Shown: positions 54,463 through 64,000, counted from the first letter of the stretch. The stretch: 64,000 nt of DNA from Arenivirga flava (GCF_030161575.1 NZ_BSUL01000001.1:434001-498000); one strand, 5' to 3'. The notes: a model not told the origin generated them from the letters alone. Translations and numbers: made by a program.

Positions 54463-57400
54463 ATGACGCTGCGATTGACCCTCGGCACGGACGACGGCGA
54501 GCGCTCCTGGATCGTCCGCGCGGACGACGCGACCACCGTCGCCGAGATCGCCGAGTCGCTGGACGTGGAGCCCTGGAGCGTCGCGCCCGCGATCGAGCCG
54601 ACCACCCCGGCCGTCGCCGCAGGACTCCTCAACGGCATCGCGCTGCCCGCCGCCCCCTCGTCCGAGGTCCAGCCGGGCACGCCCCGCATCGAGATCGTCG
54701 GCGGTCCGTTCGCCGGCGAGTCGATCCCGCTGCGGGCGGGGGAGACGCTGCGCATCGGCAGCGGCGAGGGTGTCGAGCTCCCGGTCGCGGACCCGTACCT
54801 CGCCGCGCATCACGCCACCCTGGTGCTGCAGGCGACGCACGGTGAGGACGGGCGCCCCGCCCCGCTCGCGGCGGAGATCTCGGCGACCGACCCCGCCCAT
54901 CCGCTCCTCGTCAACGGCGAGAGCGTCGCCGGCGCCGCGCGCATCGTGCCCGCCGACGTCGTGCAGCTCGGCAGCATCGTGCTCCGCCTCGGTGTGCAGC
55001 CGGGATCGGATGCGGACCTCTCGCCCGATCGCGTCGGCATGCGGGGCTTCAACCGGCCGTCGCGGATCGCCCCCGCCCGCCCGCAGCCGGTGCTGCAGCT
55101 GCCCGGCGACCGGCCGGAGGAGCAGGACCGCTCCCCGCTGCCGTGGCTCTCGGCGGTCATCCCGGTCGTGCTGGGCGTGACGATGGCCGTGCTGTTCCAG
55201 CGCCCGGTGATGCTGCTCATGGCCGCGGCGTCGCCGATCATGGTGATCGGGTCGTTCCTGACCAACGCGAAGCTCGCCAAGCGCAAGGGAGAGCGCACGC
55301 AGGCGCAGTGGGCCGAGGACGTCAAGAAGGGTGCGAAGCGCGTCACCGCCCTGGTGCGCGAGCAGCGCCTCGACGGCTGGTACCGCCACCCCGACCCGGT
55401 CGTCGTGCGCGACATCGCGACGGCGCCGCTCTCCCGGCTCTGGGAGCGGCGCAAGGGCGACGACGACGCGCTGCAGGCGCGCATCGGCCTCGCGGAGGTG
55501 ACCCTCGACGTGCGCTACGAGGGCGGATCGTCCAAGGAGCGCGGCTCCCGCCGGGTCGGCGTCGCCCCCGCGCCGGTCGCGGCCGACCTGGCGCTCGGCT
55601 CGGTCGGCGTCGCCGGCGAGATCGATGCGGCCCGCAGCACCGTGCGCGCCATGCTCGCCTCGCTCGTGACCCTGCGCTCGCCGCGCGACCTGCGCGTCGT
55701 CGTGCTGTGCGACGAGGGTGACCAACAGCAGTGGTCGTGGCTGACCTGGCTGCCGCACACGAGCGGCGGCGAGGGCGCCATAACCATGATCGGCAACACG
55801 GACGACACGCGGCGCGAGCGCCTGCGCGAGCTGACCGGGCTGCTGGCCACCCGCATCCGCGCCACAGGCGACCGCGGCGGCTCCTTCGCCGAGGACATCG
55901 TTGTCGTGGTGGACGGCGCGCGTCGCTACCGCACGCTGCCGGGCATGGTGCCGCTGCTCGACAAGGGCTCCAAGTTCGGCATCCACGTGGTGGCGATCGA
56001 CGTCGACCGCTCGCGGCTGCCCGAGGAGGCGACGACCGTGGTCGCCCTCGACGGCGCCGACCGATCCCTCGCCCGAGTCGAGTCGATGAGCGACTACTAC
56101 GGCAGCGTGCTGGTCGACGGCATCTCGCTGCCCGCGGCCGAGCAGATCGCGCGTCGGCTCTGCTCGATCGAGCACGTGAGCGGCGTCGGCGACGAGGGAC
56201 TGCTGCCGGCCAGCGTGCGCTTCGTCGACCTGCTGGCCCTCGATCTCGACGACCCGGAGCAGCTCGCGCGGCGTTGGAGCACCTCCCGCGCCGCACCTTC
56301 GTCGTGGTCGGCGCCAACGCCGACGGCGAGTTCGCCTTCGACCTCGCGAGCGACGGGCCGCACGCCCTCGTCGCGGGGACGACCGGCTCGGGCAAGTCCG
56401 AGTTCCTGCAGACGCTGGTCATCTCGCTCGCGCTGGCGAACCGCCCCGACGCGCTCAACTTCGTGCTCGTCGACTACAAGGGCGGATCGGCGTTCGCGGA
56501 CTGCGAGCGCCTGCCGCACACGGTCGGCATGGTCACGAACCTCGACGCGCGCGAGACCGAGCGCGCGCTCGCCTCGCTCGACGCCGAGCTCAAGCGGCGC
56601 GAGCGGGTGCTGCGCGAGCTGGGGGCGAAGGACATCGACTCCGCGTGGGCGAAGGATGCGGAGGCGGCCGGTCGGCTGGGCCTGGCGCGCCTCATGATCG
56701 TCATCGACGAGTTCGCCGAGCTCAAGACCGAGCTGCCCGACTTCATCACGGGCCTTGTGCGCATCGCGCGCGTCGGCCGCTCGCTCGGCGTCAATCTCGT
56801 GCTGGCGACGCAGCGTCCGTCGGGCGTGGTGACGCCCGAGATGCAGTCGAACATCAACCTGCGCGTCGCGCTGCGCGTCACCGACCGCGCCGACTCCACC
56901 GATGTGCTCGGCTCCGCTGAAGCGGCGCTCATCAGCCCCGGCACGCCGGGGCGCGGCTACGTGCGCGCCGGTCAGAGCGCCGACCCCGTGCCCTTCCAGA
57001 CCGCCCGGGTCGCTGGCCTGCGCCAGGGCGCCCAGCGCGTCGCCCGGGTGCTGCCGGCGAAGGCGCCCATGGAGTGGTCGGCGCTGGGCTTCGCGGCTCG
57101 CTTCCCGGCGAAGCAGGCGCAGACGACGCGCACCGATCACGACGACACCGACCTCCGGGCGCTCGTCAACCTCGTGTCGGCGACGACGCACGCCCTCGGC
57201 ATCGAGCGCAACCCCTCGCCGTGGCTGCTGCCGCTGCCGACCCTGCTCACCCTCGACCGCTTCGCCGGCGACGAGCTGCCGGCGGACTCGGTCGTGCTCG
57301 GTCTTGAGGACGTGCCGGCCGAGCAGAAGCAGCGTCCCCGGTTCTGGAACGTGGTCGCCGACTCGCACCTGCTCTTCATGGGCGGCGCGCTCTCCGGCCG

Positions 57401-58799
57401 CACGACGGCGTTGCGCACCGTGCTGGCGCAGGTCGTGCAGCGCTTCGCCCCGTCGGACCTGCACCTCTACATCGCCGACTACGGCAACGGCGCGCTGCTC
57501 CCGCTGGCCGACGCCCCGCACTGCGGAGCGGTCGTCACCCCGCTCGACCAGGAGCGCTTCCCTCGTCTCGTGGGCCGTCTGCTCGAGGAGCTCAGCCGTC
57601 GCCAGAGCGTGCTCTCGCAGGCCGGGGTGGGCAGCATCACCGAGCAGCGCCGACTGGCCGCGCCGACCGACGCCCTGCCGTACGCGATCGTGGCGATCGA
57701 CGGATGGGAGCGGCTGGCCTCGAGCCTGAACCCGGACCAGCTCATCGCCTTCCGCGACCAGCTCATGCGCGTGCTGCGCGAGGGACCGGCGGTCGGCATC
57801 CGGGTGCTCATGACCGGCGACCGTGCCATCAGCGGCGACAAGGTCTCCAGCTTCATCGACGCGCAGTACGTGCTGCCGATGCGCGACGTGAACGACTACC
57901 GCGCAGCGGGCATCATGATCCGCGACATCCCCGGCGATCTGCCCCCCGGCCGCACGCTGGTGGGTGCGCAGGGCGCCGAGGTGCAGCTCGCCGTGATCAG
58001 CCGCGAGACGAGCGGCGAGGCCCAGACCGCGGCCTTCCGCGCGATCGTCGAGCACGTGCGCGACCACTTCGACGCCTTCCCCGAGCTGGCCGACCTGCCG
58101 CGGCCGTTCCGCGTCGATCCGCTGCCGGCGTACATCGCGCTCTCCGCCGCGTACCGGCTGCCGCTCGCGGCGGGCTGCACGGCGCCGGTGCCGACCGTCG
58201 GCGTCGGCGGCGACGAACTCTCGCGCATCACCGTCGACTGGTCGGGCGAGCAGGGCTTCGTCGTGGCCGGTGCACGCGGCACCGGGCGCTCGAGCGCGCT
58301 CGCCGCGATCGCGCACCAGCTCGCATGGGCCGAGCATCCGGTGCTCGTCGTCGCGCCGAAGGAGTCGGTGCTCACGCAGGTGGCCGGCGGGCACGGCATC
58401 ACCGTGGTCTCCGACCCGCAGACCGACCCTGCCGCGCTGCTAGCCACTCTCGACGGCGTCGCCGCCGGGCGGGGCGGCAGGGTCGTCGTGATCGTCGACG
58501 ACGCCGAGCAGCTCAAGGGCGCGCCGATCGAGCAGGCGCTCAGCGGCGTGTCGGCGGGGGCGAGCTTCTGCGTCGGCGTGGACACCGAGTCCGCCTCGAG
58601 CATGTTCGGCGGCGCGCTGCCCATCGCGCGCAAGGCGCGGCTCGGGCTCGTGCTCTCCCCGCTGAACGCGATGGCCGGCACGACGCTCTTCGGCACGCAG
58701 ATCCCGCGCTACATGCTCGGCGCGCAGACGCCCGGCGGGGCGGCGCTGCATCGCGACGGCGCCTGGCAGGCTGTGCGGGTGCCGGATGTGCGCCAGTGA
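54463..58799 (+). CDS. essC: Type VII secretion FtsK/SpoIIIE ATPase, FHA-EssC type (frameshifted)
   Basis: The motor ATPase of the type VII system, 1445 residues if repaired. Order: small N-terminal beta domain, FHA domain (about residues 75-180, RIGSGEG and LLVNGESV), two membrane helices (about 228-270), then three FtsK/SpoIIIE domains. The first has a full Walker A GTTGSGKSE (about residue 640) with FVLVDYKGGSAF and the LATQRPSG block; the second and third have weaker sites (GGALSGRTT, GARGTGRSS). The frame shifts near CCC 56285-56287; one extra base joins both halves. N-terminal FHA is typical of Firmicutes-type EssC more than of mycobacterial EccC. Confidence 0.88.
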
Positions 58800-58908
58800 G
58801 CGCCATGGGGAACGGTACCCGAGCCGGACGGGCCTGCTGAGCGCACGGCCCGCGTAGACTTTTCGAACAACCCGGCCCCCTGCGCGGCGGCCTGTGAGGA
58901 GTGGTGGG

Positions 58909-59529
58909 ATGTCCGCACGCTGTGCGTACTGCGACGCCGAGCTGCGGCCCAACTCGATGTTCTGCTTCGAGTGCGGCCAGCTCGTCCAAGGGGCGACCCC
59001 TCCGGTGCCTGCCGGCTTCGCCGCGCCGCCGCCCGTGGCGCCGCAGCAGGCGGCGAGTCCTGCCGCCGCGACGATCCGACCGGAGGCGGAGCGCCCCGTC
59101 GTGCCGCTCCCGCCCGTCTGGCAGCCGGCGCCGTCAGCACGGCCTGCGGAGGCCGCAACCGCCGCGCCGGCGCCTGCCGCGCCCGCTGCCGCATCGGCGT
59201 CGGGTCGCGTGCGCCTGCGGTTTAGCACCGGCGAGCAGGTGGTGGTCGCAGGCCGCGCCATCATCGGTCGCCAGCCGCACTCGACCGCCCAGAACGAGGG
59301 TGCGCAGGCCGTCGAGGTGCACGACCCGAGCCGATCCGTCTCGCGGGTGCACCTGATCGTCGAGGTCGACGCGAACGGGGTGTCCGCCGCGGACGCTGGG
59401 TCGGGCAACGGCTCTGACCTCGAGCGGGGCGGGGTGCGCATGCCGCTGCGCGAGGGGCGCCCCGCCGCCCTGCACCCGGGCGATCGGCTCTGGATCGGCG
59501 AGGTGTCCATCGAGGTCGACGCGGCCTGA
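58909..59529 (+). CDS. Zinc-ribbon and FHA domain protein
   Basis: A 206-residue protein. Residues 4-24 form a zinc ribbon (CAYCDAELRPNSMFCFECG, two CxxC pairs), then an Ala/Pro linker, then an FHA domain at about residues 100-205 (RAIIGRQPHS, RSVSRVHLIVEVD, SGNGSDLERGG). FHA domains bind phosphothreonine, so it may sense a kinase signal. Start ATG 58909 has GAGGAG eight bases before it. It lies between essC and the WXG100 genes, so it is probably a regulatory part of the system. The kinase is not in this window. Confidence 0.75.
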   Translation: MSARCAYCDAELRPNSMFCFECGQLVQGATPPVPAGFAAPPPVAPQQAASPAAATIRPEAERPVVPLPPVWQPAPSARPAEAATAAPAPAAPAAASASGRVRLRFSTGEQVVVAGRAIIGRQPHSTAQNEGAQAVEVHDPSRSVSRVHLIVEVDANGVSAADAGSGNGSDLERGGVRMPLREGRPAALHPGDRLWIGEVSIEVDAA

Positions 59530-59662
59530 AGTCCGTGAGCTGCATCCTGCGAGCGCGGCTCATGGGCAGTGCTCCCCATTCCGTTGCACGCATCCCTTTC
59601 AGTAGGGTCATCCCTGTCGGCGCGAGGGGTGCCGGCGACCACCCACTCTCCCTGGAGGAAAA

Positions 59663-59956
59663 ATGGCCGAGATCCGCGTTACTTCCGAATCGCTCGCCGG
59701 TGTCGCCGGACAGCTCTCGTCGGGCGCCCAGTCCATCGAGTCGCAGCTGCAGAACCTCAAGTCGCTCGTCGACGGCCTCGTCAGCGGCGACTGGGGCGGC
59801 TCCGCCTCGCAGAGCTTCAACGAGCTCTACGGTCAGTGGGACACCGCGGCCATCCAGCTCAAGGAGTCCCTCGCCGGTATCAGCGACCTGCTCAACCAGG
59901 CCTCGCTGAGCTACGAGGACTCGGAGAACGCGATCTCCGGCACCTTCCGCGGCTGA
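59663..59956 (+). CDS. WXG100-family secreted protein, EsxA-like
   Basis: A 97-residue WXG100 protein: MAEIRVTSESLAGVAGQLSSGAQSIESQLQNLKSLVDGLVSGDWGGSASQSFNELYGQWDTAAIQLKES. The turn motif WGG at about residue 44 lies between two long helices, as in EsxA/ESAT-6. A very good ribosome site, GGAGGAAAA, is directly upstream, suggesting high expression. These proteins are substrates and partners of the EssC ATPase. Confidence 0.93.
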   Translation: MAEIRVTSESLAGVAGQLSSGAQSIESQLQNLKSLVDGLVSGDWGGSASQSFNELYGQWDTAAIQLKESLAGISDLLNQASLSYEDSENAISGTFRG

Positions 59957-60020
59957 GCCGCGTTCCGACCGATCGAGTTCGCCGTGCGCCCTCCGGGGCG
60001 CGCGGAGGTGAGGGGACATC

Positions 60021-60524
60021 ATGGTGCAGTTCCGCGTCCGGGCGCAGTCGCTCGGCGAGGTCGCAGGGCATCTGCAGACGGCGATCGCGGTCTTCGACGG
60101 GCACGTCGCGCAGGTCGACGGTGTCGTGGGCGGCGTCGTGCAGACGTCGTGGCGGGGCGAGGATGCCGACAAGTTCGCCGAGTACTGGCAGCAGTGGCAC
60201 GCCCAGGCCGACGCCGTCCGGCTGTCGCTGAGCACCCTCGCGACGCTGCTCGCGGCTGCGGAGGGCACCTACACGACCACGGAGTCCTCGCTCACCGCTG
60301 CTTCGACGCGGGAGCGTCAGGAGGACCGCGTCGTGATCGAGACCGTCGGCGAGGTCGCCGAATCCGTCGAGCTCGGTCTCGAGTCTGCGGCGGCAATGGA
60401 AGCTCCGCAGCTCGTGAACGCCTCGCTGTCCGGCGTGAGCGGCCCGAGCGCCGGCGGGCAGCGTCTCGAGACCGTCTCGGCGGCCGTCGAGCAGGAGACG
60501 AATGGGGTGTCGGAGGATGTCTGA
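60021..60524 (+). CDS. WXG100-like protein with C-terminal extension
   Basis: A 167-residue protein. The first 100 residues form a WXG100-like hairpin: FRVRAQSLGEVAGHLQTAIAVFDGHVAQVDGVVGGVVQTSWRGEDADKFAEYWQQWHAQADAVRLSLSTL, with WRG as turn. A further helical tail of about 65 residues is rich in Glu, Ala and Ser (VIETVGEVAESVELGLESAAAM). Start ATG 60021 has GAGGGG upstream. It overlaps the next gene and likely works as a partner of the toxin or of the small proteins. Confidence 0.8.
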   Translation: MVQFRVRAQSLGEVAGHLQTAIAVFDGHVAQVDGVVGGVVQTSWRGEDADKFAEYWQQWHAQADAVRLSLSTLATLLAAAEGTYTTTESSLTAASTRERQEDRVVIETVGEVAESVELGLESAAAMEAPQLVNASLSGVSGPSAGGQRLETVSAAVEQETNGVSEDV

Positions 60525-60828
60525 GCAGGCTGTCGACACGGTCGCCCTCAGGGCGATGGCGGATGCGCTCACCGAGCTCACCACGTACGCGGGCATGCTG
60601 CGGGACGGGGCAAGCAGCTTCGCCCACATGCTGCCCGCCGAGTGGCAAGGGCCGGCCATGACCCAGTTCCTGGCGACCTTCCAGACCTGGTCGGTCTCCG
60701 CCGAGGGGCTCAGGGCCCAGACCGAATCGCTGCAGCAGCTCGCCGCAGCAGTGGTCACCGCATACGAAGGCGCCTCAGAACAGCTCGACACCACCTGGTC
60801 CCAGGTGGCGTCCGGTCTGCAGGCGTAG
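60517..60828 (+). CDS. WXG100-like protein
   Basis: A 103-residue helical hairpin protein: VALRAMADALTELTTYAGMLRDGASSFAHMLPAEWQGPAMTQFLATFQTWSVSAEGLRAQTESLQQLAA, with WQG turn. ATG 60517 gives MSEQAVDTVA; ATG 60502 (MGCRRMSEQ) has AGGAG four bases upstream and is an alternative. It overlaps the end of the previous gene and precedes the toxin by 16 bases, so it may be the toxin's secretion partner. Confidence 0.82.
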   Translation: MSEQAVDTVALRAMADALTELTTYAGMLRDGASSFAHMLPAEWQGPAMTQFLATFQTWSVSAEGLRAQTESLQQLAAAVVTAYEGASEQLDTTWSQVASGLQA

Positions 60829-60844
60829 ACGAGGGGAAAACGAC

Positions 60845-63800
60845 ATGGTGGAGATCCGGGTCAATCCCGCGGTCCTCGTCGGGGACGGCGACCAGCTGTA
60901 CTCGATCGCGAGCACACTCACATCGGGCATCCGCGCGGCGGCTTCGCAGCTGCGCGGCACTGACGGCATGGCGGGCAGCGACCCCGTCGCCGAAGAGTAC
61001 GCCGAGATCTACGACGGCGATGCTCCGAAGATCATCGAGGGAGCCTGGAGCCTGGCAGAGGCGCTCCGCGGCCTTGATTCGGCCGTCGCTGCTACCGCCG
61101 CGGGTTACGACGCCGCGGGCAACGTCGGTTCCGGCCAGCAGGGCAGCACCATCCCGGTGCCGCAGCACGGGACGCTCGGCGCGGCGCCGACCATCGGCCG
61201 CGCCATAGGCGCTGGCGTGCAGGGCGACTTCCTCGGTATCGACATCGGTCTGATCGCCGAGTGGGTTGAGGATCGGCTCGCCGACCTCGGCATCATCATC
61301 CCCAATGGCGACACAGGCGCCCTCGCGACGGCAGCATCGGCTTGGGATGGCCTGCAGGGCGACCTGGACGCCGCGGCCGTCGCCGTCAACGGCGCTTTCA
61401 CCGCGACGCAGTCCATGGACTTGCCGCAGAGCGGTGACATGCTCGCCAGTCGCGACGCCGTAGGCAGGATGCTCAATGCCCTGAAAGGCAACGCGCAGGC
61501 GATGAGCCAGGGGTGCACCGGCTTCATCGACACCATCGAGCAGATGCGTACGGAGCTCTTGTGGCTCGTCCGTCAGCTCGTCGCCGAGGTGCTGCTCGAC
61601 GTCGGGCTCTCTTTCGCACTGGGTGCCCTCACCGCGGGCATCGGCGCCGCCGCAGGCGCGGCGAAGGCCGCAACGACGATCGCGCGCTGGGTGCAGCGCA
61701 TCGCAGAGCTCATCGTCGAGACGGCGCAGAAGATCCGCAATTTGAAGCTCTGGATGCGGGGGCTGATCCGGGCCGCTGCCGAGGGTGTGCAGGGTGCAGC
61801 GGTCTCGGTCACCGTGCAGGCGGCCGTCAATCAGGCACGGTCTGGCGAAGAAGGCTACGTGCCCGTCAACCTGTTGCAGACGGGCGTCGCATCCTTCGTC
61901 GGCGGCGCTGCGGCGAGCCCGGTCGGCAACTTTGTCGCGGGCCAGTCCGGTCGCGTCGGTCGTGAGATCCTCGGCGGTGTCACCGAGGGCGCTACCGATG
62001 GTGCCGCGTCGAGTGCGGTGGATGCCCTGTGGGAGGGCAAGCCCTGGGACCCGTGGCAGGACATGGTGCTCGGTGGCATCCTCGGCGGTGCGCTGCGCCC
62101 AGCGCTCTCGAATCTTCCGTCGATGGGCGATCTGGGTGCTCCCGGCGTCGGGCTGCGTGCTCCGTCCGCCGATGCGAGCACGATCGGCGTGCCGACGGTG
62201 ACGGGTGCGGATACGAGCGGAGGCACGTCCACGGGTCCTGCGGGTGGCAATGCGCCGTCGACGCAGGGCAACGCCCCGCAGCCCGGCGTCGGCACGGGCG
62301 GTGGGGGCGGGTCGCAGCCCGCTGGTGGCAACGGTGTGAATGTGCCGGACAACTCGGCGCCGCAGCCCGGCATGGGCAACGGTGGCGGTGGCGGCTCGCA
62401 GCCGGCCGGTGGTGGTGCTCCGCCCATCGACAACTCGGCTCCGCAGCCGGGTGCCGGTGACGGTGGCGGTTCGCAGCCCGCCCCGAGCAATGCGCCGGAG
62501 GTGCCGAGCGGCGACGTGCCGTCGCCCGCGGGCGACGCGCCTGCGGCTCCGCCGGCTGACGCGCCTGCGGCTCCGCCTGCGGATGGTCCGGCGGCCCCGC
62601 CTGCGGCTCCGCCTGCTGACGCGCCTGCGGCTCCGCCTGCTGATGCTCCCGCAGCTCCGCCCGCTGATGCCCCCTCGGCTCCGCCCGCCGATGCTCCCGC
62701 GGCTCCGCCTGCTGATGCTCCGGCGGCCCCGCCCGCGGACGCTCCGGCTACGCCTCCTACGGATGGTCCTGCGACCCCGCCGGCCGATGCTCCTGCGGCT
62801 CCGCCTGCTGACGGTCCTGCGGCGGATGCGTCCGCGGCAGACGCGCCTGCCTCGGATGCGCCGGCCTCCGATGCTCCGCCGGCTGACGGGACCACCTCCG
62901 ATGCCTTCGGCATCCCTGTGGTCGACCTGCCGAACCTGCCCGATGCCCTGCCTTCCAGTGCACCGTCCGGCCCCGAGTCGCCCTCGAGCGCCGGTGACGC
63001 TTCGACGAATGCCTCGTCACCGGCGAGCGACGCTCCGCAAGACGCTGGCCCGATGCCCGCGAGCACTCCTGCGACGGTGTCGCCGTCTCAGCCCGCCGCC
63101 GACGCGGATGCGCCTACGACGAGCGATGCCGGTTCGGACGCACCCGGCCAGGATGGAACCCGCCCGCCCGCACCCGACGCAGCCGATGCTGCGCCCGATG
63201 CGTCCGATGCGGCGCCTGCCGAGGCGGAAGGGCCCGCTCCGGCAGATGCGGACGGTGAAGGGTCGGACGCCCCGATCGACATCGAGGATGCTGCCGCGAT
63301 CGCTGGGGGCTCCGCCGCATTCGTCGCTGCGGGCACCGTCGCCTCGGGCCGCCTGCCGAACCTCTTCGACACGGGACGTCCCGCGCCGGACGGCACCGCT
63401 CCCGAGGCGGACGGCAGCACGCCTGACGCGGACCGCGGCGGCGACTCCGACGACGCCTCGAGTGCCGCCGACGACACGTCGATCGGCGACTCGGATGCGA
63501 AGGCTGACGAGCCGACGTTGCGCGGGAATGAGCCTTCGACGCTGACGATCGATGAGATCCGTGAGCGGATGGCGCAGATCAATCCGAACTTCGATGCGAC
63601 GGACCCTGCGAACGAGTTCACGCAGAACTGCGGCGATACGTCGTCGATCCTCAATGACGTGCTCAACGGGGGTCCGGTGCGTCAGGCGGGAACGGACACG
63701 TTGACCATCGAGCAGATGCAGGCTCGGACCGGTTTCGAGCAGACGTCGATGTCCCCGACGGAGATCGCGGACGTGTTGCGGCGGATGGGGGCCGGGTCGC

Positions 63801-64000
63801 ACGCCGTCGTCGGGGTCGATCGTGCTGGTGGTCAGGACGGGCACTGGTTCAACGTCTACTTCGATGGCACGGATGTGTGGACGTTGGATGCGCAGACGAA
63901 TGAGATCGGCGGCTTCCCTCCGCTCGAGCCCGATGCGATCCATTGGGACGTCTCGATCGAGGTCGAGCGACCGGACACGACGGATGCTCCGGGAGCGGAT
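60845..64000 (+). CDS. Type VII secreted polymorphic toxin with papain-fold glutamine-deamidase-like C-terminus (partial)
   Basis: The frame is open from ATG 60845 to the window end: 1052 residues with no stop. Residues 1-110 look like a diverged WXG100-like helical hairpin (MVEIRVNPAVLVGDGDQLYSIASTL). About residues 235-340 contain hydrophobic helices. Residues about 450-880 are a long Gly/Ser/Gln, then Ala/Pro/Asp linker with APPAD repeats. The end holds a compact domain: NCGDTSSILNDVLNGGPV (Cys929), GHWFNVYFDGTDVWTLDAQ (His1000, Asp1015). Cys, His and Asp/Gln in this order fit the Tox-PL papain-fold glutamine deamidase toxins, which inactivate proteins by deamidating glutamine. Codons are less GC3-biased in this end. 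An immunity gene is expected just beyond the window. Certainty is good for the toxin class, less for the exact fold. Confidence 0.8.
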   Translation, partial: MVEIRVNPAVLVGDGDQLYSIASTLTSGIRAAASQLRGTDGMAGSDPVAEEYAEIYDGDAPKIIEGAWSLAEALRGLDSAVAATAAGYDAAGNVGSGQQGSTIPVPQHGTLGAAPTIGRAIGAGVQGDFLGIDIGLIAEWVEDRLADLGIIIPNGDTGALATAASAWDGLQGDLDAAAVAVNGAFTATQSMDLPQSGDMLASRDAVGRMLNALKGNAQAMSQGCTGFIDTIEQMRTELLWLVRQLVAEVLLDVGLSFALGALTAGIGAAAGAAKAATTIARWVQRIAELIVETAQKIRNLKLWMRGLIRAAAEGVQGAAVSVTVQAAVNQARSGEEGYVPVNLLQTGVASFVGGAAASPVGNFVAGQSGRVGREILGGVTEGATDGAASSAVDALWEGKPWDPWQDMVLGGILGGALRPALSNLPSMGDLGAPGVGLRAPSADASTIGVPTVTGADTSGGTSTGPAGGNAPSTQGNAPQPGVGTGGGGGSQPAGGNGVNVPDNSAPQPGMGNGGGGGSQPAGGGAPPIDNSAPQPGAGDGGGSQPAPSNAPEVPSGDVPSPAGDAPAAPPADAPAAPPADGPAAPPAAPPADAPAAPPADAPAAPPADAPSAPPADAPAAPPADAPAAPPADAPATPPTDGPATPPADAPAAPPADGPAADASAADAPASDAPASDAPPADGTTSDAFGIPVVDLPNLPDALPSSAPSGPESPSSAGDASTNASSPASDAPQDAGPMPASTPATVSPSQPAADADAPTTSDAGSDAPGQDGTRPPAPDAADAAPDASDAAPAEAEGPAPADADGEGSDAPIDIEDAAAIAGGSAAFVAAGTVASGRLPNLFDTGRPAPDGTAPEADGSTPDADRGGDSDDASSAADDTSIGDSDAKADEPTLRGNEPSTLTIDEIRERMAQINPNFDATDPANEFTQNCGDTSSILNDVLNGGPVRQAGTDTLTIEQMQARTGFEQTSMSPTEIADVLRRMGAGSHAVVGVDRAGGQDGHWFNVYFDGTDVWTLDAQTNEIGGFPPLEPDAIHWDVSIEVERPDTTDAPGAD

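Overview
The window is very GC-rich, densely coding DNA with GTG/TTG starts, ATGA/GTGA gene overlaps and actinobacterial gene families (ppc, cydDC-type exporter, ykoFEDC under a TPP riboswitch, WXG100 genes). The nonamer GCGGATGCG / CGCATCCGC recurs far more often than composition predicts. I infer an actinobacterium, most likely of the Microbacteriaceae; the genus cannot be fixed from the sequence.

Layout. 1-5316 (minus): a LacI-controlled sugar locus with a LacI regulator, lipoprotein substrate-binding protein, two permeases and the start of a family-2 glycoside hydrolase, plus a clear promoter and palindromic operator. 5317-6019: a gene-free, repeat-packed spacer. 6020-11523 (minus): an SMC/MukBEF-like operon of jetABC type without the jetD nuclease. 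11619-22766: housekeeping genes (DEAD-box RNA helicase, PadR regulator, UbiB-like kinase, PEP carboxylase, a 42-residue membrane protein, CydDC-type ABC exporter). 22810-32323 (minus): a ten-gene catabolic operon with 5-oxoprolinase-like PxpABC, an MHS transporter, two SDRs, an RraA-type aldolase, an aminotransferase, a 2-hydroxyacid dehydrogenase and an idonate-type dehydrogenase. A divergent LacI gene and a four-gene polyamine/iron-type ABC transporter follow (32573-38013); a shared operator motif lies in front of both LacI/operon and transporter. 38404-42501: TPP riboswitch and ykoFEDC thiamine-precursor uptake. 42502-50044: RNase HI with a ribbon-helix-helix-like tail, small membrane proteins, an AlkC-like repair protein, a RecQ-phosphoribosyltransferase fusion and an aldo-keto reductase. 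50051-64000: small membrane and lipoprotein genes leading into a type VII secretion locus: FHA-EssC ATPase, zinc-ribbon/FHA protein, three WXG100-type proteins, and a very long polymorphic toxin ending in a papain-fold glutamine-deamidase-like domain (continues past the window).

How the genes work together. The LacI loci pair regulators with transporters and catabolic enzymes. The Pxp operon can be read as a lactam-opening pathway (ring opening, transamination, aldol cleavage, reduction), which is inference. The type VII locus supplies an ATPase, small partner proteins and a toxin substrate.

Data quality. At least nine sites in eight otherwise normal genes are broken by one missing base in a G or C run. 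The pattern looks more like homopolymer under-calling in the assembly than true gene decay, so these genes are listed as CDS with the shift site stated.
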